Source: an uncultured Clostridia bacterium (GTDB lineage: Bacteria > Bacillota > Clostridia > UMGS1810). Taken from it: 64,000 nucleotides of DNA. The first letter of the stretch is position 1. Each line of letters opens with the position of its first letter. Shown here in pieces: positions 53,847-62,376 of the stretch. Below the pieces are notes generated by a model. It was not told the DNA's origin, ran no database searches, and was given only the letters and a program-made list of their open reading frames with translations. Where the stretch lies: NCBI GenBank assembly GCA_934463165.1, contig CAKSJG010000001.1:285551-349550 (forward strand), given 5' to 3'. Both the position numbers and the translations under genes were made by a program.

Positions 53847-54500
53847 ATGGCATTTAAAGTCAATTTTAACGGACAGACTCTGGGCGAAGAAATAGCAAAC
53901 GCGGTATCGCACGGCATCGGCGCTCTGCTTGCAATTACGGGAACGGTTGTAATGATTGTAACCGCGTGCTTTATGAGTGATACCATAGGAATAGTAAGCG
54001 CGGCGCTGTACGGCGCATTTACGATATTGCTGTATATGTTTTCAACAATTTATCACTCACTTACAAACACAAAAGCCAAAAGAGTTTTTCAGATATTTGA
54101 TCACTGCTCGATTTTTTTGATGATACTGGGATCATATATACCGATCTCTTTATGTTTAATCCGCGGTGCATTGGGCTGGACGCTCTTCGGAATAACGGTT
54201 TTTCTTTCGGTAATAGGAATTGTATTTAATTCAATCGACTTAAAACGCTGGCACAAACTTTCAATGATACTGTATGTACTTATGGGCTGGTCGGTTGTGT
54301 TTATGTTTAAAGATGTTGTATCAAAAGTACCGGTTTTCGGGCTTGCTCTGCTTGTCGGAGGCGGTATATTCTACACGCTCGGAATTATATTTTTTAACAA
54401 AGACGATGTAAGATACATGCACTACATATGGCATATATTTGTATTACTCGGAAGCATAACTCAATACTTTTTCATTTTATTTTATGTAATACCGCTGTAG
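53847..54500 (+). CDS. trhA: Hemolysin III / PAQR family membrane protein
   Basis: The 217-aa protein has seven predicted transmembrane helices and the family motifs: Ser-His-Gly-Ile-Gly near the start, Ser-Thr-Ile-Tyr-His-Ser, Asp-His-Cys-Ser-Ile, and a C-terminal His-Tyr-Ile-Trp-His segment. The Ser/His/Asp set matches the PAQR metal site. Bacterial members (YqfA/TrhA) affect membrane-lipid balance; a true haemolysin role is not established. The start is the ATG at 53847, after TTAGGAAG. Confidence 0.9.
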   Translation: MAFKVNFNGQTLGEEIANAVSHGIGALLAITGTVVMIVTACFMSDTIGIVSAALYGAFTILLYMFSTIYHSLTNTKAKRVFQIFDHCSIFLMILGSYIPISLCLIRGALGWTLFGITVFLSVIGIVFNSIDLKRWHKLSMILYVLMGWSVVFMFKDVVSKVPVFGLALLVGGGIFYTLGIIFFNKDDVRYMHYIWHIFVLLGSITQYFFILFYVIPL

Positions 54501-54548
54501 AAAACCCGGGAATAAAGCACAGTAATCGGCTTTATTCCCGGGTTTTCT
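54499..54548. terminator. Strong bidirectional terminator, 20-bp perfect stem
   Basis: A perfect 20-bp stem begins inside the hemolysin III stop codon and contains AACCCGGGAATAAAGC on the left arm, with a 10-nt loop. It lies between two convergent genes. Confidence 0.9.
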
Positions 54549-54557
54549 GTAAAGCAA

Positions 54558-55052
54558 TTAAAGTTCATAATAATACGGATAGATATCTTCATAGCTGCCG
54601 TCTTTCATGCAGAAGCCGTTCGGAATAATACCTATTTTTTTGAATCCCATTTTTTCGTAAAGCTTTTGTGCAACAACATTTGATGCAACAACCGCATTAA
54701 ACTGAAGAATTTTAAAACTGTGCTCTTTTGCACTTTTTAAACAATCTTCAACAAGAAGCCTGCCTATACCGCAGCCGCGGTAATTTTTATCCACGGCGTA
54801 GCTTGCATTGCATATATGTCCGCATCTGCCGACATTGTTGGGATGCAATATATAAAGTCCACAAATTTTGTCTTTCTCAGTATCATATGCAACGCCGGTA
54901 TATGTCTGAGATGCAAAAAAGTTTTTTCCGCTGTCTGAATCAAGCGTCTCTTTCTGCGGAAAGGCATTTCCGTCTTCAACTATACCGTTCCATATATCAA
55001 TCATTTCACCAATATCGCTTTCTTCATATTTACGTATTACCGTATGCATCAT
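54558..55052 (-). CDS. GNAT family N-acetyltransferase
   Basis: The 164-aa protein has the GNAT acetyl-CoA-binding motif Arg-Gly-Cys-Gly-Ile-Gly (about residues 96-101) and a Leu-Tyr-Glu-Lys-Met-Gly-Phe segment in the last third, typical of phosphinothricin-acetyltransferase-like members. The acceptor is unknown. Its start overlaps the stop of the Na/Pi transporter by one base (TAATG), so the two are in one operon; no functional link is obvious. Confidence 0.88.
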   Translation of the reverse strand: MMHTVIRKYEESDIGEMIDIWNGIVEDGNAFPQKETLDSDSGKNFFASQTYTGVAYDTEKDKICGLYILHPNNVGRCGHICNASYAVDKNYRGCGIGRLLVEDCLKSAKEHSFKILQFNAVVASNVVAQKLYEKMGFKKIGIIPNGFCMKDGSYEDIYPYYYEL

Positions 55053-56812
55053 TATTCACCCTTGATTTCATATTGTTTTTTATAATCGCGATAATAGTTA
55101 TAAAAATTATTATCACCATGCTTGACCTCATTTAAGTATTTATGCGCGCTGAAATCTTTATATTTTGCTTCCATAACGGATGCGGCAATATTTGAACAAT
55201 GATCCGATATTCTTTCAAAATTTGCTATATAGTCTAAAAATGAAAAGCAAAAATTAATTATACAGCTTCCGTTTTGAACTCTTTCTATATGACGTTTTTT
55301 GGCTTTTTCGGTCAGCTCGTCAATTACCTGCTCAAGCGGTTCAACCATTTCTGCCTTTTTAATGTCATTTAAAGTAAATGCATCTGTTGTAATGGAAACA
55401 ATATGCTCTATTGCATTTTTAATATTTGTAATTTCAAGTTTTGCATCTTCGGAAAAAACAGCATTTTTCAGGTTATTTTCTTTAGCTATATCGGTTATAT
55501 TCAGAGCATGATCCCCTATTCGCTCATAATTGCCGACAACGTGTATAATTTTTAAGACCGTTTTACTGTCTGAATCGGAAAGAGACTGCATGGAAAGCTT
55601 TGCAAGGTATGCTCCGAGTTTATCTTCATACATATCTAACCGCTGCTCGCTATGATTAATTATTTCTGCTGTTTTGGCATCATAGTTATCTATAAGAGAC
55701 AGAGCAAGATGCATATTCTTTTTTGCAATACATGCCATATCGTTAGTATGATTTATACACTCAGCAATTGCAATTGAAGGAGAGCGAAGAAGACGTTCAT
55801 CAATGTAAATATCATTCTCTTCATCAGACACAGCCGAGGTATTTTTGACAAATTTCTTTGTGATAATCGCAATCCACTTTGAAAACGGCATAAGGAGTAC
55901 GGTTGCAATTATGTTAAAAAGAGTATGTACTATTGCTATTGTTACGGGATTAACGGTATTGCCCAAAAAATTCCATTCAAAAATAAAATTAAACATGTAA
56001 AAAAGCGGCAAACAGATCACCGTGCTTATGACTTTAATTATCAGATTAACCGCCGCAACTCTTTTGGCATTTGTATTAGTGCCGATACATGATATAATAG
56101 CCGTTGCAGCCGTTCCTATATTCTGGCCGACAACTATCGGAATTGCCATACCGTATGTAATATCACCTGTAAGAGATAAAGCCTGCAGTATACCTATTGA
56201 AGCTGCCGAGCTTTGTATAATTGCGGTGAAAGCAGTTGCAACGATAACGGCAAAAAACGGATTATTAAATTTCATCAAAACGTTTCCGAATTCGGGAAGT
56301 TCGGCAAGAGGGCTTACAGAGTCACTCATAAATTCCATACCGTAAATCAGAATCGTAAATCCGACAAACACAGTACCTATACTTTTGTTTCTGTCCTTTT
56401 TTGAAACCATAAGCATTGCTGTTCCGATAATTGCAATTATCGGGCAAAAATTTTCGGGTTTCATCATCCGAATCCAAATATTGTCGCTTTGGATTCCCGA
56501 AAGTGAAAAAATCCACGATGTAAGTGTTGTTCCGACATTGGCTCCGAATATGACGTTTATGGTCTGCGAAAACTTCATTATACCGGAATTAACAAGTCCG
56601 ACAAGCATTACCGTTGTTGCGGATGAAGACTGCATGGCAATTGTAATGGCTGCACCGAGAACAAGACTGACAACCGGGTTTTCGGTCATTCTTTTTATCA
56701 TCATCTCAAGCTTGCTTCCAGCCATTTTTTCAAGGCTTTCGCTCATTACACGCATTCCGAACAGGAAAAACGTCAACCCAACCATTAACTTGAAAACCAT
56801 AAATATGCTCAT
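55052..56812 (-). CDS. Na+/phosphate cotransporter family protein with PhoU-like C-terminus
   Basis: This 586-aa protein has two Na/Pi-cotransporter II repeats in the membrane part (about residues 1-330), each with the Gln-Ser-Ser motif (Met-Gln-Ser-Ser-Ser-Ala near 60 and Ile-Gln-Ser-Ser-Ala near 200). The C-terminal 240 residues form a PhoU-like helical bundle. Such NptA/YjbB-type fusions carry phosphate across the membrane, often as exporters. GAGG precedes the ATG. Confidence 0.9.
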   Translation of the reverse strand: MSIFMVFKLMVGLTFFLFGMRVMSESLEKMAGSKLEMMIKRMTENPVVSLVLGAAITIAMQSSSATTVMLVGLVNSGIMKFSQTINVIFGANVGTTLTSWIFSLSGIQSDNIWIRMMKPENFCPIIAIIGTAMLMVSKKDRNKSIGTVFVGFTILIYGMEFMSDSVSPLAELPEFGNVLMKFNNPFFAVIVATAFTAIIQSSAASIGILQALSLTGDITYGMAIPIVVGQNIGTAATAIISCIGTNTNAKRVAAVNLIIKVISTVICLPLFYMFNFIFEWNFLGNTVNPVTIAIVHTLFNIIATVLLMPFSKWIAIITKKFVKNTSAVSDEENDIYIDERLLRSPSIAIAECINHTNDMACIAKKNMHLALSLIDNYDAKTAEIINHSEQRLDMYEDKLGAYLAKLSMQSLSDSDSKTVLKIIHVVGNYERIGDHALNITDIAKENNLKNAVFSEDAKLEITNIKNAIEHIVSITTDAFTLNDIKKAEMVEPLEQVIDELTEKAKKRHIERVQNGSCIINFCFSFLDYIANFERISDHCSNIAASVMEAKYKDFSAHKYLNEVKHGDNNFYNYYRDYKKQYEIKGE

Positions 56813-56932
56813 TATCGGATCCTCATTTCTGTTTTATCGCCAAAAAGTTTATGTATGTAAATTAAATTCGTTTATATAAAAGTCTAACTTAAAAAGATTA
56901 AGGTATCATTAAAAATACGTTATAAAATTATA

Positions 56933-57784
56933 TCATTCATTATATTCAGAATCTTTTTTCGAATAAGGCTGAATCATCAATTTATCAACGGACGGATAAA
57001 CCGTGAATATTATTATATAACCGACAAGTGAAAACGATATTATTATCGAAAGAATCGGAAGTATAATATTAATAAACACAATAATTGCAATAATAATTGT
57101 CAAAAAAATATTGGTCGGTGACTTTGCAAGAGAGAAAATCATGGAATTTTTCAGCAAATCTTTAAACTTAAGTTTAAACGTGACCATCATAAGATACATA
57201 TAATGATGCATCCACGTATAAACCAATGTGATTACCGTAATTACCGCCGCAAGAAACGGAGCAACAGACTTTATTTGCTGAAAAGCCGTTCCGTAACCGC
57301 CGAATGCATAAAAAACAAATGCGACATATGCCAAATTATAGATAATGAGATCCATAATTCCGACGAGAACGGATTGTTTATAATTTTTAACAAACTGATC
57401 TTTAAAATCACTGAAAATCCAGGCATGTTCCTGGCGCTGAAAATTTCGGATTACAAAAACAAATCCCGCTGTTGCCGGTGCGCTTACAAAAACAGACAGT
57501 ATCATTAAAACCAAACCTATAATATCGCCCGTATATACAAAAAGCGGTCTGCTGAATATCAGCTGCGGTGTTTTAACGATATCCGGATTGACATTAACCG
57601 ACAAATATATTCCGATAATAAGCGGAAGAAGTGTTAGAAAATAAATTAAATTCAAAATTATTAATTTAGAAAATTTTCTGAAAAAAAGTTTAAAAAACAA
57701 AAAAAATCTGTATTCTTCCGGCTCATCTTTGGACACGCCTTTGCCCTCTTTTAAATATCTGTTAAATATTCCCATATGTATCAT
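56933..57784 (-). CDS. DUF624 / YesL-like membrane protein
   Basis: This protein of about 283 residues has several transmembrane helices, with a helix-breaking basic N-terminus before the first (Ile-Ile-Leu-Asn-Leu-Ile-Tyr-Phe-Leu) and the family's Pro-Ala-Thr-Ala-Gly segment. YesL-like proteins usually sit near sugar ABC transporters, where their function is unknown; here it stands alone. AAGGA is 6 nt before the ATG at 57784; an in-frame ATG at 57775 (Met-Gly-Ile-Phe) is a possible alternative start. Confidence 0.8.
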   Translation of the reverse strand: MIHMGIFNRYLKEGKGVSKDEPEEYRFFLFFKLFFRKFSKLIILNLIYFLTLLPLIIGIYLSVNVNPDIVKTPQLIFSRPLFVYTGDIIGLVLMILSVFVSAPATAGFVFVIRNFQRQEHAWIFSDFKDQFVKNYKQSVLVGIMDLIIYNLAYVAFVFYAFGGYGTAFQQIKSVAPFLAAVITVITLVYTWMHHYMYLMMVTFKLKFKDLLKNSMIFSLAKSPTNIFLTIIIAIIVFINIILPILSIIISFSLVGYIIIFTVYPSVDKLMIQPYSKKDSEYNE

Positions 57785-57842
57785 CAACTTTCCTTATTTA
57801 TTTGTATGTATAAATATCATTTAATCATAACGCATCTTAAAA

Positions 57843-57871
57843 ATTATAACATATACGGCAATAAAATGCAA
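57843..57871 (-). promoter_or_regulatory. Promoter for the DUF624 gene
   Basis: TTGCAT and TATAAT are 17 nt apart on the minus strand, about 59 nt before the start codon. Confidence 0.55.
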
Positions 57872-57964
57872 CACAAAATTATGCTTGAATTTGGGCTTAT
57901 TATTTGTTTATGTTTAAAATATGAAATACACAGGCAAAAACTCCGTAACAAATAGCGAAAAAAG

Positions 57965-57996
57965 GAATATTATAAACATTGGAAGCATGATACAGA
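57965..57996 (+). promoter_or_regulatory. Possible sigma-E-type promoter for cotJABC
   Basis: GAATATT at 57965 matches the sigma-E -35 pattern KMATATT. Downstream, CATGATAC (57986) or GATACAGA (57989) only partly matches CATACAHT. The cotJ operon is sigma-E dependent in B. subtilis, which supports the idea, but the -10 match is weak. Confidence 0.35.
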
Positions 57997-58018
57997 CATA
58001 TATAACGGAGGTGATATT

Positions 58019-58198
58019 ATGAATATTCCATTTATGCCGGAAAATCCACGTCTTGCTTTTGCTTATATACCCTATCAAAAATTTGAAAATGTTTATCCTC
58101 CCGAAAAAGCATTGTGCTGCGGAACAATGTTTAAAGATTTGAATATACCATTTGAATGCTATAAAGATAATAATATCATGAATCCTTTTAAACAATAA
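58019..58198 (+). CDS. cotJA: Spore coat associated protein CotJA
   Basis: This 59-aa protein starts at an ATG preceded by AACGGAGGTGAT. It has the CotJA features: an N-terminal Met-Pro-x-x-Pro-Arg-Leu-Ala-Phe-Ala-Tyr-Ile-Pro-Tyr-Gln segment, Glu-Lys-Ala-Leu-Cys-Cys-Gly-Thr-Met-Phe, and a Leu-Asn-Ile-Pro-Phe-Glu-Cys-Tyr end. CotJA is a small spore-coat component needed with CotJC. It is followed after 19 nt by cotJB. Together with cotJB and cotJC it shows the organism can sporulate. Confidence 0.93.
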   Translation: MNIPFMPENPRLAFAYIPYQKFENVYPPEKALCCGTMFKDLNIPFECYKDNNIMNPFKQ

Positions 58199-58217
58199 TT
58201 AACGGAGGTAATATATT

Positions 58218-58607
58218 ATGTTTTATCCACCGGCAGAATGCTGCCCGTTTAATTCGGATGAAGCCTTTCGCTCTCCATCCGACAATTCAGATAAAACAGC
58301 GAGTAACAGTATGGATGATGCTGCTGATTTATCAAAAATGGAATGTGAAAAAAATAAAAATATACAGTGTGAAATGCTGAGAAAAATCCGTGAACTCGGA
58401 TTTGCCGTTACAGATCTTAATCTTTTTCTTGACACGCACCCGAATTGCAGCGAAGCCTTAGAACTATTTACAGAGCTGTCTGCATCACTCAAAAGCCTTA
58501 AAAGCGATTATCAGGCCAATTATGCTCCGCTTTATGCATGCGAATCTCCCGACTCGACTCCATTTGCATGGGTAGATTCCGAATATAAATGGCCATGGGA
58601 ATTTTAG
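58218..58607 (+). CDS. cotJB: Spore coat protein CotJB, with N-terminal extension
   Basis: The last 80 or so residues match CotJB: Leu-Arg-Lys-Ile-Arg-Glu-Leu-Gly-Phe-Ala, Glu-Leu-Phe-Thr-Glu-Leu, a Tyr-Pro-Leu-like segment and a Trp-Pro-Trp-Glu-Phe end. The first 45 residues are an acidic, Ser/Asp-rich extension not present in typical CotJB (about 85-90 aa). The start is set at the ATG at 58218, which has GGAGG 9 nt upstream. An in-frame Met at residue 32 has no ribosome binding site. CotJC follows after 13 nt. Confidence 0.85.
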   Translation: MFYPPAECCPFNSDEAFRSPSDNSDKTASNSMDDAADLSKMECEKNKNIQCEMLRKIRELGFAVTDLNLFLDTHPNCSEALELFTELSASLKSLKSDYQANYAPLYACESPDSTPFAWVDSEYKWPWEF

Positions 58608-58620
58608 GAGGTAATGTGTA

Positions 58621-59214
58621 ATGTGGGACTATGAAAGGACTTTAATCTATCCTGTAAAAATTAAAAATCCGAATCCGCGCCTCGCTCAATATGTAATAAG
58701 CCAGTACGGCGGACCGAACGGTGAACTCGGAGCTTCGCTCAGATATCTGAGCCAAAGATTTACTATGCCTGATTCTGTTACAAAGGGAATTTTGACAGAT
58801 GTTGCGACGGAAGAACTCTCTCATTTGGAGATGGTTGGTACAATTGTATATCAGCTTACAAAAGGCACTAATGCTGATTGCGTAAAGAAAAGCGGATTCG
58901 ATAATTATTTTATAAATCATTCTACCGGAGTTTATCCCGCGGATTCATCGGGTGTCCCGTTCAACGCCGCGTGTCTTGCCGTATCTGCTGATCCTATAGC
59001 TGATTTAAATGAAGATCTTGCAGCAGAGCAAAAAGCACGTGCAACCTATGACAATATATTGAGATTAAGTGATGATCCCGACGTAAATGATGCAATAAGA
59101 TTTTTAAGAGAAAGAGAAATTGTACACTATCAAAGATTCGGTGAAGCTTTGAGAAGAATTCAGGAAAAACTTTCGGAAAACAATAATTATTATATGGGTA
59201 TGAAAAATCAATAA
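58621..59214 (+). CDS. cotJC: Manganese catalase-like spore coat protein CotJC
   Basis: The 197-aa protein keeps the dimanganese catalase ligands: Glu35, Glu65 and His68 (Glu-Glu-Leu-Ser-His), Glu136 and His169 (Glu-Ile-Val-His). It is a spore-coat protein that probably protects the spore from peroxide. GGAGG precedes the ATG. It is the last gene of the cotJ operon. Confidence 0.95.
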   Translation: MWDYERTLIYPVKIKNPNPRLAQYVISQYGGPNGELGASLRYLSQRFTMPDSVTKGILTDVATEELSHLEMVGTIVYQLTKGTNADCVKKSGFDNYFINHSTGVYPADSSGVPFNAACLAVSADPIADLNEDLAAEQKARATYDNILRLSDDPDVNDAIRFLREREIVHYQRFGEALRRIQEKLSENNNYYMGMKNQ

Positions 59215-59226
59215 TATGTTTTTAAT

Positions 59227-59272
59227 TTCAAAACACCGGCATATAGAACAGTATATCTGCCGGTGTTTTGAA
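59227..59272. terminator. Bidirectional terminator after cotJC
   Basis: A 15-bp perfect stem (TTCAAAACACCGGCA / TGCCGGTGTTTTGAA) with a 16-nt loop lies 13 nt after cotJC, shared with the convergent gene ending at 59305. Confidence 0.85.
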
Positions 59273-59304
59273 TAAAATTAAGTATTTATGCTATTATATC
59301 CAAT

Positions 59305-60537
59305 CTATGAATCATTTTTATCCGTAAGAGATACTTTTTCAGTAACAGAAGCTTTTTTATCAAGACCATCATATACCGCCGAAACATCTGACGATTCAAG
59401 ATTCTGTTTTACGCTGCTCAATTTACTGTCTATCATTTTTTGAAGCTGAGCCATTTCATCCGAAAAATGTGCCGATGTCTCATCTTTTGTTTCGGTATAT
59501 GTTTTTACCATAGGACTTGAATCATCACCGGGAACAGGCTTTGAATTTTTCATTATTTTTTCACATACACAAACGCTGTCACCAACTAGCATCTGACCGC
59601 AATACGGACACTTTCTGCCGTTAATGCTCTTCGGCTTAACCGTTATGCCAAAATCTGTACAATTGCATTTTTCACCGCTTTTGAGCGGTCTTCTGCAATA
59701 TACACAGTATTCATTTGATTTTTCACGGTTTGCATCAACCATAATGGTATTCAATGTTTTATTCTGCTCACTGCGACAATTACACACGGTTCCTTTTTTT
59801 ACAAAATTTCCGCATTTTGCACATCTGTAAAAATCATTACCGGGTTTTCTTTCGGCATTTGCTTCATTTTCTTTTCTCTTAGATTTAATGTAATCAATTT
59901 GCTCCTCTTTTTCAATATCCGCAAGCTTTGCATTTCTTATGCTTATTAAGGAATTAATACTCAAAAGCATAATTACAACCTGCATAATACAATATATCCA
60001 CACAAGCGGCATAGGAACAATATCATCCGTACCCATTACAAGGACTATTCCCGACAGGGTAACACAAATAAACAACGAAATCGTATATGTTATTACATTT
60101 CTTATATTATGGTTTACATCAATCGCATTTATATATGCGGCAAAATAAGGAGCTGCAATCAGGTACAGCATATATTTTGTCGGTTTCATGACATCGCTTC
60201 CCGCAATTTCATGACCGAAAATAAGATTTATTCCGGTTGCATATATTCCGCCCGAATTGAAGAACGGAAAGAAAAGAAGAAAAACCGAAATAATTTGCAA
60301 AACAATTATAACATACCTTATAATGTTTTCATTCATTTTTGAAGCTATGCCGCCGATACGCTTTTCAAACTTTGTTGCCATTATATAAGCAGGAACCGAT
60401 CCTATAACAGGAACAACGGTATTTATAAATGCGGCAAAAAATCTATTATGCTGTTTGCCTCTGAAAAGCAAATAGATAATCTTACAATATGAAACATAAA
60501 AAAGAAAAAGCAAAAAGATTATCAGTAAAGCCGTCAA
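59305..60537 (-). CDS. Membrane protein with zinc-ribbon-type cytoplasmic domain, unknown function
   Basis: This 410-aa protein has about six N-terminal transmembrane helices (residues 1-205). The rest is a soluble region with three or more zinc-binding cysteine pairs: Cys-Ala-Lys-Cys then Cys-Asn-Cys, Cys-Val-Tyr-Cys then Cys-Asn-Cys, and Cys-Pro-Tyr-Cys then Cys-Val-Cys. The C-terminal 60 residues look helical and charged. I do not recognise a family. The start codon is TTG at 60537, since GGTAGG lies 5 nt upstream and no ATG is suitable. It starts 30 nt after the other zinc-ribbon gene. Confidence 0.7.
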   Translation of the reverse strand: MTALLIIFLLFLFYVSYCKIIYLLFRGKQHNRFFAAFINTVVPVIGSVPAYIMATKFEKRIGGIASKMNENIIRYVIIVLQIISVFLLFFPFFNSGGIYATGINLIFGHEIAGSDVMKPTKYMLYLIAAPYFAAYINAIDVNHNIRNVITYTISLFICVTLSGIVLVMGTDDIVPMPLVWIYCIMQVVIMLLSINSLISIRNAKLADIEKEEQIDYIKSKRKENEANAERKPGNDFYRCAKCGNFVKKGTVCNCRSEQNKTLNTIMVDANREKSNEYCVYCRRPLKSGEKCNCTDFGITVKPKSINGRKCPYCGQMLVGDSVCVCEKIMKNSKPVPGDDSSPMVKTYTETKDETSAHFSDEMAQLQKMIDSKLSSVKQNLESSDVSAVYDGLDKKASVTEKVSLTDKNDS

Positions 60538-60566
60538 TTGAACCTACCCCATTTCAATATGTAAAA

Positions 60567-61433
60567 TTAGTTTTCTCCGTTAATAATACAATCCATGCTG
60601 ATACCGAAAATTGCAGCGCCGGAAAAGATCACCTTAAGATACCATGCCTCGCTGAGGGAATCCATAAGTGCATACCATGCCATCATTCCGAACTTACTGT
60701 CATATATTGTGATTGCCTCATAAAAATCTTTTGCCTGACACATACCCCAAGCAATAAGTGAAAATATTGTAATAAAAAGACTTACAAGCACAGCTATAAA
60801 TGCCTGCGATTTTTTCTTTTTTATAAAAAGATCTACGGCAAAATATATCGGGAATAAATTCAAAACAAAATAAACAATCATCCATAACGGATTTGCCGAT
60901 CCGACGGTTGACTGCACCGTTTCGGAAAGAACACCCTCAAATTGTGAAATCAACATGTTGGATATTGAGCCGAACGCTATGGGAGTACATATATCTGCCA
61001 TGAATCCGAAAAAGCACACAAGGTAAATCAAAGCAAGGGCAGCAAAAGATACCATACCTATATTACGCAGGGTATTATTTCCGCTTTGTTTAAGCTTAGG
61101 CGGAACCTTTGAATATAACATCATAAACAAACCCGAGAATTTTGATTTTGATTTTTCCTTAAAATCGCTCTGCTTCACATTCTGCTGTGATATCTTTTCG
61201 TCGCTTTCATCACTGCTTTGAATATTATCATCCTTCTCTTTTACACCAGTGTCATCCGATGAAAAAACATTGTCGGAAGCATTGTGTATTTTAGAGAGTA
61301 AATCATTTGTAGATCCGATATCAAAATTATCGGTTTCCGACTCTCTTACGGCAGAATCACTTCCATGTCCGCATTTTTTACATATTCCGTTATCAGCTGT
61401 GATAATGGAACCGCAATTTTTACATACTGTCAT
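60567..61433 (-). CDS. Zinc-ribbon membrane protein, unknown function
   Basis: The first 25 residues form a zinc ribbon (Cys-Lys-Asn-Cys then Cys-Lys-Lys-Cys-Gly-His). A charged low-complexity region (30-100) follows, then four hydrophobic helices (about 125-285). The arrangement is common in Bacillota membrane proteins of unknown role. It lies 26 nt downstream of the HAD hydrolase gene and 30 nt before a second zinc-ribbon membrane gene, so the three look co-transcribed. AAGGAG lies 10 nt before the ATG. Confidence 0.72.
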   Translation of the reverse strand: MTVCKNCGSIITADNGICKKCGHGSDSAVRESETDNFDIGSTNDLLSKIHNASDNVFSSDDTGVKEKDDNIQSSDESDEKISQQNVKQSDFKEKSKSKFSGLFMMLYSKVPPKLKQSGNNTLRNIGMVSFAALALIYLVCFFGFMADICTPIAFGSISNMLISQFEGVLSETVQSTVGSANPLWMIVYFVLNLFPIYFAVDLFIKKKKSQAFIAVLVSLFITIFSLIAWGMCQAKDFYEAITIYDSKFGMMAWYALMDSLSEAWYLKVIFSGAAIFGISMDCIINGEN

Positions 61434-61459
61434 AGTTACTATTCTCCTTTGTAGGAATT

Positions 61460-62233
61460 TTATTTAACAATATCACCTACACCGCTTAAAACATATTTCG
61501 GTCTGTAGGGGAAAGTTTCAATTGTCTCTTTTCTTGTCACTCCGCTGAGAACCAACACTGTATCGATTGAAGACTCTATACCCGAGACAATATCGGTATC
61601 CATACGGTCACCGATAATTACCGTGTCTTCGGAATGAGTACCCAGTCTTCTCATGGCATGGCGAATAATAAACGGATTGGGTTTTCCGATAAAATATGCC
61701 TTTTTGCCCGTTGTAATTTCTATCGGCGAAATAAGTGCACCGGTAGCCGGAACTATTCCCGCTTCCGTAGGTCCGGTTGTATCGGGATTTGTTCCTATAA
61801 GACGTGCACCCTTATTGACAAGAGCAACTGCCTTTTCTATTTTTTCAAAGTTATATGTTCTTGTATCTCCGACAACCACATAATCGGGATTGACATCATT
61901 CATATATATTTCTGCATCATACAGCGCATTCATAAGACCGGCTTCTCCGATAACATATGCACTGCAACCCGGCTTTTGAGTTTTCAAAAACGTTGCCGTG
62001 GCAAGAGCGCTTGTATAGAAGTGTTCAATTCCGACCTCAAGTCCCATTCTCGAAAGCTTTCGGCTGAGTTCCAAAGGCGTTCTTTCCGAACTGTTTGTTA
62101 AAAAAAGATAGTTCTTTTTCTCATTATTAAGCCATCCGACAAATTCGGATACTCCATCAAGAACTCTGTTGCCATGATAGATAACACCATCCATATCACA
62201 TATGAATCCAAGCTTTTTTTGTATTTCAATCAT
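61460..62233 (-). CDS. HAD-IIA family hydrolase (NagD/AraL-like sugar phosphatase)
   Basis: The 257-aa protein has HAD motif I Cys-Asp-Met-Asp-Gly-Val, motif II Thr-Asn-Ser-Ser, the lysine in Gly-Lys-Pro-Asn-Pro and motif IV Gly-Asp-Arg-Met-Asp-Thr-Asp. The family removes phosphate from nucleotides or sugar phosphates, often as a detoxifying or housekeeping enzyme. The start is the ATG at 62233, preceded by GGAGGG; the longer frame to 62254 begins at an internal codon. It has a consensus promoter. Confidence 0.9.
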   Translation of the reverse strand: MIEIQKKLGFICDMDGVIYHGNRVLDGVSEFVGWLNNEKKNYLFLTNSSERTPLELSRKLSRMGLEVGIEHFYTSALATATFLKTQKPGCSAYVIGEAGLMNALYDAEIYMNDVNPDYVVVGDTRTYNFEKIEKAVALVNKGARLIGTNPDTTGPTEAGIVPATGALISPIEITTGKKAYFIGKPNPFIIRHAMRRLGTHSEDTVIIGDRMDTDIVSGIESSIDTVLVLSGVTRKETIETFPYRPKYVLSGVGDIVK

Positions 62234-62274
62234 ATATATCCCTCCGATGAACAATCTAACGCATAATAATACAT

Positions 62275-62303
62275 ATTATACTATAATAATTAAGATTTGT
62301 CAA
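62275..62303 (-). promoter_or_regulatory. Consensus promoter for the HAD hydrolase and zinc-ribbon genes
   Basis: TTGACA and TATAAT match exactly, 17 nt apart, 41 nt before the start codon on the minus strand. Confidence 0.8.
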
Positions 62304-62323
62304 ACTTATTAATTTTCATAAGA

Positions 62324-62367
62324 AAAAATACCGAGCAAAACATATTATGCTTTGATTCGGTATTTTT
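62324..62367 (-). terminator. Terminator of the fprA gene
   Basis: AAAAATACCGA and TCGGTATTTTT form an 11-bp perfect stem around a 22-nt partly paired loop, 10 nt after the fprA stop. Confidence 0.75.
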
Positions 62368-62376
62368 AATTATAAC

